Below the pieces are notes generated by a model. The model saw only the letters and a list, made by a program, of their open reading frames with translations. It was not told the DNA's origin and made no database searches. A stretch of DNA of 6,102 nt from Gammaproteobacteria bacterium. GTDB taxonomy: Bacteria; Pseudomonadota; Gammaproteobacteria; Steroidobacterales; Steroidobacteraceae. This document shows positions 1-6,003 of the stretch, in pieces; the stretch's first letter is position 1, and each line of letters begins with the position of its first letter. A program made the position numbers and the translations under genes. The stretch is taken from the NCBI GenBank assembly GCA_030039615.1, contig JASHVF010000323.1, positions 1-6,102 on the forward strand. The letters are read 5' to 3'.

Positions 1-827
1 GATTTCACGGTGCGCACACCCGCGGCCTCGAAGGCCGCGAACTTGTGGGCCGCAGTACCCATACCGCCGGCGACGATTGCGCCGGCGTGGCCCATGCGCT
101 TGCCGGGCGGCGCCGTGACTCCGGCGATATAGGCGACCACCGGCTTGCTCACGTACTTGCGAATGTAATCGGCGGCTGCCTCCTCGCCCGTGCCGCCGAT
201 TTCCCCCACCAGGATGATGCCCTCGGTACGCGGGTCGCGCTCGAAGAGATCGAGCACGTCGATGAAGCTCATGCCGCCGACCGGATCGCCGCCGATGCCG
301 ACGCAGCTCGACTGGCCGAGTCCGGCGCGCGTGGTCTGGAAAACGGCCTCGTAGGTAAGCGTGCCGGAGCGCGACACGATGCCCACCGTGCCCTTCTTGT
401 GAATGAAGCCGGGCATGATGCCGATCTTGCATTCGTCCGGCGTGATGACCCCCGGGCAGTTGGGGCCGACGAGGCGCGTCGCGGAGCCGGCCAGCATCGC
501 CTTGACGCTGATCATGTCCTTCACCGGGACGCCTTCGGTGATGCACACCACGAGCTCGACGCCCGCGTCCACCGACTCGAGGATGGAGTCCGCGGCGCCG
601 GGCGCGGGCACGTAGATCACGCTCGCGGTCGCGCCGGTCTCGCGCACCGCATCGCGCACCGTATCGAACACCGGCAGCCCCAGGTGCTGCTGTCCGCCAC
701 GGCCGGGGGTGACGCCGCCGACCAGCCGCGTCCCATAGGCGATCGCCTGCTCGGAGTGGAAGGTGCCCTGCTTGCCGGTGAATCCCTGGCAGATGACCCT
801 GGTGTTGCGATTGACCAGAATGCTCAT
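1..827 (-). CDS. sucD: Succinyl-CoA synthetase (ADP/GDP-forming) alpha subunit, C-terminus cut by window edge
   Basis: This subunit carries the phosphohistidine of succinyl-CoA synthetase, the TCA-cycle enzyme that converts succinyl-CoA to succinate and makes ATP or GTP; it works in the cytoplasm with SucC. I translated the minus strand by hand. It starts MSILVNRNTRVICQGFTG, the CoA-binding Rossmann start typical of SucD. It continues through GPNCPG, SRSGTLTYEA and GIGGDPVGG to PPGKRMGHAGAI. The His of MGHAG is residue 247, matching the active-site His of the E. coli protein. About 275 codons are present, and the family is usually about 290, so roughly 14 residues and the stop lie beyond position 1. 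The start ATG (825-827) overlaps the sucC stop as ATGA and is preceded by GAAAGG at 834-839 with 6-base spacing. This implies co-transcription and translational coupling with sucC. Nothing in the visible part looks damaged. Confidence 0.97.
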   Translation of the reverse strand, partial: MSILVNRNTRVICQGFTGKQGTFHSEQAIAYGTRLVGGVTPGRGGQQHLGLPVFDTVRDAVRETGATASVIYVPAPGAADSILESVDAGVELVVCITEGVPVKDMISVKAMLAGSATRLVGPNCPGVITPDECKIGIMPGFIHKKGTVGIVSRSGTLTYEAVFQTTRAGLGQSSCVGIGGDPVGGMSFIDVLDLFERDPRTEGIILVGEIGGTGEEAAADYIRKYVSKPVVAYIAGVTAPPGKRMGHAGAIVAGGMGTAAHKFAAFEAAGVRTVK

Positions 828-1993
828 GCTTTGCCTTTCGCGAGCGCGACCACTTTGCGGGCCGCGTCGGTGAGATCCTCCGCCGGCGTGATCGCGAGGC
901 CGCTGTTCGCCAGCATGGTGCGCGCCTTGTCCGCATTGGTGCCCTCGAGCCGGGCGACCACCGGTACGCTGACGCCCACCTTCTTCACCGCCTTGATCAC
1001 GCCCTCGGCGATCAGGTCGCAGCGCACGATGCCGCCGAAGATGTTGACCAGCACCGCCCGTACCCGCGGGTTGGACAGGATCAGCTCGAAGGCCGCCGTG
1101 ACGCGCTCGGCCGTCGCCCCACCGCCGACGTCGAGGAAGTTGGCGGGCGCGCCGCCGTGCAGCTTGATCAGGTCCATGGTCGCCATGGCGAGTCCGGCTC
1201 CGTTCACCATGCAGGCGATGTCGCCGTCGAGGGAGACGTAGTTGAGATCGTGCTCGCTGGCACGGCGCTCCATCGGATCTTCCTGGCTCGTATCGCGCAG
1301 CGCCGCGAGCTGCGGGTGACGGAACAGCGCGTTGTTGTCGATGTCGACCTTGGCGTCCAGCGCGACGAGCGCACCCTGGCCGGTCACGATCAGGGGGTTG
1401 ATCTCGATGAGGCTCAGGTCGTTGTCGACGTACAGCCGGTAGAGCGCCACGGCGAGCGCCTGGAACTGGGCGATCTGCGCGCTCTCGAGCTTGAGCCCGT
1501 AAGCGATCTCGCGCACCTGGTAGCCCTGCAGACCCGCGGCCGGATGGACGTTGACACTCAGAATCTTCTCGGGGGTACGCGCGGCGACTTCCTCGATTTC
1601 CATGCCACCCGCGGCGGAGGCAATCAGCGCCACGCGGCCGCGCTCGCGGTTGAGCGTCATCGAGACATACAGCTCACGCGCGATCTCGGAGCCGGACTCG
1701 ACATACACGCGCTCGACGGGCAGTCCCTCAGACCCGGTCTGTTTAGTGACCAGGCGCGTGCCGAGCATGCCGGCCGCCGCCGCACCTACCGCTTCCGGAT
1801 CGCGCGCCAGCTTCACGCCCCCGGCCTTGCCGCGACCGCCGGCGTGCACCTGGGCCTTTACCACCCAGACACTGCCGCCGAGCGCGCGCGCCGCCGCCGC
1901 CGCCTCTGCGGCGCTCGTCGCCACCTTGCCGGCGGGCACCGGTATGCCGCTCGCGCGGAACATTTCCTTCGCCTGGTATTCGTGCAGGTTCAT
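824..1993 (-). CDS. sucC: Succinyl-CoA synthetase beta subunit (ATP-grasp)
   Basis: This is the nucleotide- and succinate-binding partner of SucD in the TCA-cycle succinyl-CoA synthetase. At 389 residues it has the normal family length (E. coli 388). The start MNLHEYQAKE is the standard SucC N-terminus. The ATP-grasp domain shows VVKAQVHAGGRGKAGG at about 44-59, including Lys46 and the GRGKAGG loop. EINPL at 197-201 (Asn199) and Asp213 in ALDAKVD match the Mg-binding positions known from E. coli. The C-terminal flavodoxin-like domain carries FLDVGGGA (287-293) and NIFGGIVRCD (317-326), which belong to the subunit interface and succinate site. The ATG is at 1991-1993, with only a weak GCGGAA-like Shine-Dalgarno upstream. 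sucC is the first gene of the sucCD pair and diverges from pilS. No convincing sigma-70 promoter was identified for it in the 162-base gap. Confidence 0.98.
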   Translation of the reverse strand: MNLHEYQAKEMFRASGIPVPAGKVATSAAEAAAAARALGGSVWVVKAQVHAGGRGKAGGVKLARDPEAVGAAAAGMLGTRLVTKQTGSEGLPVERVYVESGSEIARELYVSMTLNRERGRVALIASAAGGMEIEEVAARTPEKILSVNVHPAAGLQGYQVREIAYGLKLESAQIAQFQALAVALYRLYVDNDLSLIEINPLIVTGQGALVALDAKVDIDNNALFRHPQLAALRDTSQEDPMERRASEHDLNYVSLDGDIACMVNGAGLAMATMDLIKLHGGAPANFLDVGGGATAERVTAAFELILSNPRVRAVLVNIFGGIVRCDLIAEGVIKAVKKVGVSVPVVARLEGTNADKARTMLANSGLAITPAEDLTDAARKVVALAKGKA

Positions 1994-2035
1994 GCGTTCC
2001 GCTGGTCCGGTTTCGAGGTAGGGTCAAAGCCCGCA

Positions 2036-2047
2036 TTTTCGCGAAAA
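2036..2047. promoter_or_regulatory. Perfect 12-bp palindrome in the sucC-pilS divergent gap, possible operator
   Basis: The bases TTTTCGCGAAAA read the same on both strands. The site lies 43 bases upstream of the sucC start and 108 bases upstream of the pilS start, in the only non-coding stretch between these divergent genes (1994-2155). One mismatched pair flanks it, then a further C/G pair (2034 and 2049). No T-tract follows the stem on either side and there is no loop, so it does not resemble a terminator. A dimeric repressor or activator site controlling one or both genes is a reasonable inference, but I do not recognise the binding protein. The rest of the gap shows no clear promoter on either strand. 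Confidence 0.35.
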
Positions 2048-2155
2048 CGGCCGGCACTGACCAGTCGTGCGATCCGCGTCGCGTTCGGCACGGTCGCGAA
2101 GATGCTAGAGTCCGGACGCCTGTCAACGGCCCGCTCAACGACGACGCCCTGAAAA

Positions 2156-3790
2156 ATGCCGGCCAGCCTCGCCGCGCCCGCCGTCACCCCCAGCGACCTC
2201 GTCTGGCGGGTCATCGGGCTGCTCAACCTCTATCGGCTGTTGGTGCCGCTGCTGCTGGTCATCATGCAGGCGCTCTCCGGGTCCGCCTGGAGGCTGGTAC
2301 CGCTGCACCCGCAGCTGCTGGTCGGCACCTGCGTCGCGTACTTCACGGCGGCGCTGCTGCTCATCATCGCGCGACGGCTCGAGTGGTCGAGCCTGCGCAT
2401 CGTGGCGCTGGTCAACGCCAGCGTCGATGCCCTGGCGATCGCCTTCATTCTTTACGCGGCCGGCGGCGCCGCCAGCGGGCTGGGAATCCTGCTGGTGCTG
2501 CCGGTGTTCGCACTCACGGTGCTGGCGGACCGGCGCGATGCGTTTCTCATTGCCGCGGTCGCCGCAATTGCGGTGCTGGCGCAGCAGGTGTTCTCGGCGC
2601 TCACCGATGCGACCCCCGCGACCGACTATGTGACCGCCGGGCTCATCGGGCTGGCGCTGTTCGCCACCTCGCTGGTCACCTGGCCGGTCGCGGTGCGCCT
2701 GCGCGAGAGCGACGCGCTGGTGCGGCGGCGCGAGCTCGACCTCGCGAACCTCGCGCAGCTCTCGCAGTACATCGTGCAGCACCTGCGCGAGAGCATCCTG
2801 GTGATCGACGGCCAGGACCGCATCCGGCTCATCAACGAGTCGGCGGCGGATATCTTGAGCGACGAGAACGCCTATCCGGACGCCCTGATCGGCGAGGCCT
2901 CGCCCCGCCTGATGTTCCTGCTCGAGTCGTGGCGCAATGGAGCCGTACAGGGCGCGCCTGAATCACCGATGGATCCGACCTTCGTGGCGGCTGACGGCAC
3001 GCGCGTGATCCGCCCGCATTTTGCCGCGCTCGGCTCGAGCAGCCCGGGTCCGGTGGTGATCTTCCTCGAGGACACCAGCATCCTCGCCGAGAAGGTACAG
3101 CAGTCGAAGCTCGCGGCGCTCGGACGCCTGAGCGCCAGTATCGCCCACGAGATCCGCAATCCCGTCGGCGCCATGAGCCACGCCGGACAGCTGCTCGCGG
3201 AATCCCCGAGCCTCACGGGCGACGACCGGCGGCTCACCGAGATCATCCGCACCAACGCGAGCCGCGTGAGCGCCATCATCGACAACGTACAGCGCCTCTC
3301 GCGGCGTGAGCCGGCGCGTCTCGAGTACCTGACGCTGTCGGCGTGGACCGAGGAGTTCCAGGCAGAATTCTGCGCCACGATGCAGTTGCCGCGCGTCCGG
3401 CTCGCCGTGGCCGGCAGCGCCGATCTCGAGGTGCGCGCCGACCCGGACCAGCTGCGGCAGATCGTCTGGAACCTGTGCGAGAACGCGCTCCGCCACGCCG
3501 TGCACGACGACCCCGCCAAAGCAATCGAGCTACGATACGGGCGCATGAGCACCAACGCCCGCCCCTTTCTCGAGGTCGGCGACCGCGGCGAGGGAGTGAA
3601 ACCCGAGCTCGCCGAACGTATCTTCGAGCCGTTCTTCAGCTCCGGTCGCGGCGGCACGGGTCTCGGCCTGTTCCTGGCGCGCGAGCTCGCCCAGGCGAAT
3701 GGGGCGACGCTGCTCTACGAGCCGCGCGCGGGCGGCGGCAGTGTTTTCCGGCTGGTGTTCGCCGACCGGCGCCGCTGGGATGCGCGATGA
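2156..3790 (+). CDS. pilS: PilS-type membrane sensor histidine kinase
   Basis: Inner-membrane kinase of the PilS-PilR pair that controls type IV pilin transcription. The 544 residues begin with six likely membrane helices (about 16-40, 51-72, 82-101, 107-123, 127-147, 159-181) with very short loops, the PilS topology. A PAS-like domain follows at about 200-310 (RESILVIDGQDRIRLINESA). The HisKA H-box is ASIAHEIRNPVGAM with phospho-acceptor His331. The ATPase domain has the N-box QIVWNLCENALRHA (Asn443), the G1 box VGDRGEGV (474-481), EPFFSS and GRGGTGLGL (497-505). All catalytic motifs are intact. The ATG at 2156 is the first possible start: an in-frame TGA lies at 2150-2152. No real Shine-Dalgarno is visible before it, suggesting weak translation. 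The stop overlaps the pilR start as ATGA. The name rests on topology, the PilR partner and the adjacent pilin gene. A generic NtrB-like kinase is less likely because of the six helices. Confidence 0.93.
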   Translation: MPASLAAPAVTPSDLVWRVIGLLNLYRLLVPLLLVIMQALSGSAWRLVPLHPQLLVGTCVAYFTAALLLIIARRLEWSSLRIVALVNASVDALAIAFILYAAGGAASGLGILLVLPVFALTVLADRRDAFLIAAVAAIAVLAQQVFSALTDATPATDYVTAGLIGLALFATSLVTWPVAVRLRESDALVRRRELDLANLAQLSQYIVQHLRESILVIDGQDRIRLINESAADILSDENAYPDALIGEASPRLMFLLESWRNGAVQGAPESPMDPTFVAADGTRVIRPHFAALGSSSPGPVVIFLEDTSILAEKVQQSKLAALGRLSASIAHEIRNPVGAMSHAGQLLAESPSLTGDDRRLTEIIRTNASRVSAIIDNVQRLSRREPARLEYLTLSAWTEEFQAEFCATMQLPRVRLAVAGSADLEVRADPDQLRQIVWNLCENALRHAVHDDPAKAIELRYGRMSTNARPFLEVGDRGEGVKPELAERIFEPFFSSGRGGTGLGLFLARELAQANGATLLYEPRAGGGSVFRLVFADRRRWDAR

Positions 3791-5193
3791 GCGAGCCGCT
3801 GTCCGGCGCGCGCAGCCCCGCCACTCAGCCGATCGTGCTGGTGGTCGACGACGAGCCGGACCTCCTCGAGCTCGTGAGTCTCACCCTGAGCCGCATGAGC
3901 TTCCGTACCCGCACCGCCCCCGATCTCGAGACCGCACGCCGCCTGCTGCGCGCCGAGAGCTTCGACCTGTGCCTGACCGACATGCGGCTGCCCGATGGCG
4001 ACGGGCTGGACCTGGTTGCGTGGATCCAGGAGCATCGCCCCACGGTGCCGGTCGCCGTCATCACGGCCCACGGCAACGTCGAGCTGGCGGTGCGGGCGCT
4101 GAAGCTCGGCGCCTTCGATTTCGTTTCCAAGCCCCTCGACCTGGGCGTGCTGCGCAAGCTGGTCGGCAGCGCGGTGAAGCTGCGCTCCGGAACCGACGCG
4201 AGTACGGCGATCACCTTCACCGGCCCGCGGCTGCTCGGCGCCTCGCCCGTCATGGAGCAGCTGCGCGACATGATCGGGCGGGTGGCGCGCAGCCAGGCGC
4301 CGGTACACATCTCCGGCGAGTCGGGCACCGGCAAGGAGCTGGTGGCGCGCATGATTCACGAAAGCGGCGCCCGCCGCGACGGCCCGTTCGTCGCGGTCAA
4401 CTGCGGCGCGATCCCCACTGAGCTCATGGAGAGTGAGCTGTTCGGCCACAAACGCGGCAGCTTCACGGGAGCGATCGCCGACAAGAGGGGGCTGGTCCAG
4501 AGTGCCGAGGGTGGCACGCTGTTTCTCGACGAGGTGGCGGACCTGCCGCTGCACATGCAGGTAAAGCTCCTGCGGGTGGTGCAGGAGAAGGCGGTGCGCC
4601 CGGTGGGCGAGGCGCGCGAGGAAAGCGTCGATGTGCGCATTCTCTCAGCCACGCACAAGAGCCTCGCGGACCTCGTGGCCCAGGGGCTGTTCCGCGAAGA
4701 CCTCTACTACCGCATCAACGTCATCGAGCTGCGGGTCCCGGCGTTGCGTGAGCGCAGCGCCGATATCCCGGAGATCGCCGAGGCGATCCTCGAGCGGCTC
4801 GCGCGCCGGGCGAGTCTCGCCGCACCGCGCATCTCCCCGGACGCGATCGAGGCGCTCCAGGCCTACGCATTCCCCGGTAATGTTCGCGAGCTCGAGAACG
4901 TGCTCGAGCGCGCCCTGACGCTCAGCACCGGTGCCGAGATCACCGCCGAGCACGTGCGGCTGCGCTCGAGCGCGCGCCCCGCCGCCAGCGAACCGGCCGC
5001 GCCGGGCGGGAGCACCGGCCCGACGGCCGTCGAGGCCGGTGCCGCCCTCGGCACGCACCTCGAGAGCATCGAGCGCGATGCCATCATCAAGGCGCTGGAA
5101 AAGACGCGCTACAACAAGACGGCGGCCGCCAAGCTCCTCGGAATGAGCTTCCGGGCGCTGCGCTACCGCATCAAGAAGCTCGGCATCGAGTAG
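3787..5193 (+). CDS. pilR: PilR-type sigma-54-dependent response regulator (NtrC family)
   Basis: Transcription activator phosphorylated by PilS; it uses ATP hydrolysis to open sigma-54 promoters, here presumably pilA. The 468 residues hold three domains. The receiver (about 14-130) has acidic residues Asp21-Asp22, phospho-acceptor Asp65 in CLTDMRLPDGDG, Thr93 and Lys115. The AAA+ domain (about 145-375) has Walker A GESGTGKE (177-184), the sigma-54 contact loop GSFTGA (224-229), Walker B GGTLFLDEV (242-250) and the sensor-II-type motif FPGNVREL (362-369). An Ala/Pro/Gly-rich linker (about 394-425) leads to a Fis-type helix-turn-helix at about 442-466, ending in MSFRALRYRIKKLGIE, a hallmark of PilR. 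The contact loop has Ser where the textbook NtrC loop has Ala; I believe this is common in PilR proteins. The start at 3787 was chosen because it overlaps the pilS stop, has GGGA at 3777-3780, and places the receiver at the correct distance. The same frame is open farther upstream inside pilS, but that sequence is low-complexity shadow. Confidence 0.96.
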   Translation: MSEPLSGARSPATQPIVLVVDDEPDLLELVSLTLSRMSFRTRTAPDLETARRLLRAESFDLCLTDMRLPDGDGLDLVAWIQEHRPTVPVAVITAHGNVELAVRALKLGAFDFVSKPLDLGVLRKLVGSAVKLRSGTDASTAITFTGPRLLGASPVMEQLRDMIGRVARSQAPVHISGESGTGKELVARMIHESGARRDGPFVAVNCGAIPTELMESELFGHKRGSFTGAIADKRGLVQSAEGGTLFLDEVADLPLHMQVKLLRVVQEKAVRPVGEAREESVDVRILSATHKSLADLVAQGLFREDLYYRINVIELRVPALRERSADIPEIAEAILERLARRASLAAPRISPDAIEALQAYAFPGNVRELENVLERALTLSTGAEITAEHVRLRSSARPAASEPAAPGGSTGPTAVEAGAALGTHLESIERDAIIKALEKTRYNKTAAAKLLGMSFRALRYRIKKLGIE

Positions 5194-5210
5194 CTGCAGC
5201 GGTGGCGGCG

Positions 5211-5283
5211 CAGGTGACGTTCCTGGTCACTTTGTGACGCGCCCGATATCACCTGGCGTCAGTGTGCGACAGTGGTTACGTCA
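5211..5283 (+). promoter_or_regulatory. Repeat cluster upstream of pilA, candidate PilR enhancer (UAS)
   Basis: GTGACG occurs at 5214-5219 and again at 5234-5239, exactly 20 bases apart, or about two helical turns. The reverse element CGTCA occurs at 5257-5261 and 5279-5283. GTCAC-TTT-GTGAC (5226-5238) is a perfect short inverted repeat, and CAGGTGA (5211-5217) is mirrored by TCACCTG (5249-5255). CAGTG is repeated at 5260-5264 and 5270-5274, one turn apart. The cluster is about 90-160 bases upstream of the predicted transcription start, where NtrC-family activators usually bind. One GACAG (5268-5272) matches, on the minus strand, the CTGTC core I recall for Pseudomonas PilR sites. The repeats are seen directly; binding by PilR is inferred, and which repeat family is the true site cannot be decided here. 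Confidence 0.5.
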
Positions 5284-5346
5284 ACCGGCCGGCGGTCCCG
5301 GTGGTTTCGGTCAATTATTTCAGGAGCTTACGCGGCGCCGGGACTC

Positions 5347-5362
5347 TGGCATGCAGCTTGCT
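5347..5362 (+). promoter_or_regulatory. Sigma-54 (-24/-12) promoter of pilA
   Basis: TGGCAT (5347-5352), five bases, then TTGCT (5358-5362) matches the TGGCAC-N5-TTGCW consensus with one mismatch. The invariant GG (5348-5349) and GC (5360-5361) are 10 bases apart, the exact spacing that sigma-54 requires. Transcription should begin near 5373, leaving a leader of about 59 bases before the pilA ATG. The location between pilR, which encodes a sigma-54 activator, and a pilin gene agrees with the known dependence of pilA on RpoN and PilR in Pseudomonas. Confidence 0.9.
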
Positions 5363-5374
5363 TGAATTCGGTCG

Positions 5375-5392
5375 GGCGCCCTTTTTTGCGCC
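5375..5392 (+). other. Predicted stem-loop at the 5' end of the pilA leader RNA
   Basis: GGCGC (5375-5379) pairs with GCGCC (5388-5392) around an 8-base loop CCTTTTTT. The stem begins about two bases after the predicted start of transcription. Because the T run lies inside the loop and not after the stem, this is not a standard terminator. A hairpin at the extreme 5' end could protect an abundant mRNA from RppH/RNase E-dependent decay, as described for ompA-type leaders; that role is inferred. The stem is only 5 bp but entirely G/C. Confidence 0.45.
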
Positions 5393-5431
5393 ACTGAGTT
5401 TGTACCCAAAAAACTTTAGGAGTCTTCACAA

Positions 5432-5941
5432 ATGAAGTCGTTGCAAAAGGGTTTCACCCTCATCGAACTGATGATCGTCGTCGCGATCATCGGCATTCTG
5501 GCGGCCATCGCCATCCCCGCGTACCAGGACTACACCATCCGCTCGAAGGTCACTGAGGGTCTGAACCTCGCGGCCTCGGCCGAGGTTGCCGTCGCCGACG
5601 GGTTCACCTCGAACGACATGGCGGGCGTGACGGCTGCTGCCAGTGCCTGGAACTCCGAGTTCTCGGCCACCAAGTACGTCAGCAAGCTGTCGATCAACTC
5701 GGCCACCGGTGTGATCACGATCACCTACTCGAGCAACACGCCGCAGATCAGCGGATCGACGGTGACCCTGAGCCCGTTCATCGCCTCGGGCGGTACTGAG
5801 ACCGCGCTGAAGTCGGGTCTCGCTGGCCAGATCGACTGGGCGTGCTCCTCGTTCTCCGATGCGACCGCGACTTCTGAAGGCATGACGCCCGCGACCACGG
5901 GCACCCTGCTGGCGAAGTACGCTCCGACCCAGTGCAAGTAA
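5432..5941 (+). CDS. pilA: Type IVa major-pilin-like prepilin
   Basis: Precursor of the pilus subunit, assembled in the inner membrane after cleavage and N-methylation by prepilin peptidase PilD. The protein has 169 residues. The short leader MKSLQKG ends in the required Gly7, and cleavage before Phe8 gives a mature protein of 162 residues. Glu12 is the conserved Glu5 of mature pilin. A hydrophobic helix (about 8-30, FTLIELMIVVAIIGILAAIA) is followed by IPAYQDYTIRSKVTEGL, typical of type IVa pilins. The globular part is Ser/Thr/Ala-rich. Cys138 and Cys168 likely form the C-terminal disulfide loop, with 29 residues between them. A strong Shine-Dalgarno TAGGAG (5417-5422) lies 9 bases before the ATG, consistent with high expression. 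The gene has its own sigma-54 promoter and terminator. Its position after pilSR supports the major pilin, but a second pilin elsewhere or just downstream cannot be excluded. Confidence 0.94.
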   Translation: MKSLQKGFTLIELMIVVAIIGILAAIAIPAYQDYTIRSKVTEGLNLAASAEVAVADGFTSNDMAGVTAAASAWNSEFSATKYVSKLSINSATGVITITYSSNTPQISGSTVTLSPFIASGGTETALKSGLAGQIDWACSSFSDATATSEGMTPATTGTLLAKYAPTQCK

Positions 5942-5943
5942 TC

Positions 5944-5966
5944 GACTCCTGATCTCTTAAGGAGTC
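5944..5966 (+). other. Small inverted repeat directly after the pilA stop
   Basis: GACTCCT (5944-5950) pairs with AGGAGTC (5960-5966) around the 9-base loop GATCTCTTA. It starts two bases after the TAA and ends four bases before the terminator stem. There is no T-tract, so it is unlikely to stop transcription alone. It could add 3'-end protection to the pilA mRNA. The function is inferred and may be nil. Confidence 0.4.
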
Positions 5967-5970
5967 TCCC

Positions 5971-6003
5971 GAGCCCCGGCCCTGTGCCGGGGCTCTTCTT
6001 TTT
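5971..6003 (+). terminator. Rho-independent terminator of pilA
   Basis: GAGCCCCGGC (5971-5980) and GCCGGGGCTC (5986-5995) form a perfect 10-bp stem with the 5-base loop CCTGT. TTCTTTTT (5996-6003) follows at once, giving the U-rich tail. It lies 30 bases after the pilA stop, in the correct orientation, and should end pilA as a single-gene transcript. Confidence 0.95.

Noticed and set aside
45..1241. 398-codon plus-strand open frame opposite sucD and sucC
   Set aside because: It lies entirely antisense to two well-identified genes. Its product is Ala/Arg/Asp/His-rich with no family motif, as expected for the complement of GC-rich codons.
2103..2111. Extended -10-like TGCTAGAGT as a possible pilS promoter
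   Set aside because: It matches only four of six -10 bases plus the TG, and the sequence about 17 bases upstream (around 2083-2088) is a poor -35. It is too weak to annotate.
1157..2152. 331-codon plus-strand open frame opposite sucC reaching into the divergent gap
   Set aside because: It is antisense to sucC, with low-complexity composition and no recognisable domain; it ends just before the pilS start by chance.
3343..3786. Upstream extension of the pilR frame inside pilS
   Set aside because: The added residues are Arg/Pro/Gly-rich shadow of the pilS kinase domain. The ATG at 3787 with the ATGA overlap gives the correct receiver-domain start.
5309..5323. AT-rich GGTCAATTATTTCAG as a possible IHF site between the enhancer and the sigma-54 promoter
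   Set aside because: The location is attractive for DNA bending, but it has about three mismatches to the WATCAANNNNTTR consensus, so it is only a local AT-rich patch on present evidence.
5374..5387. GGGCGCCC followed by TTTTTT as a terminator after pilR
   Set aside because: The 8-base palindrome leaves no loop, and it lies downstream of the pilA promoter inside the pilA leader. The alternative 5-bp stem places the T run in the loop.
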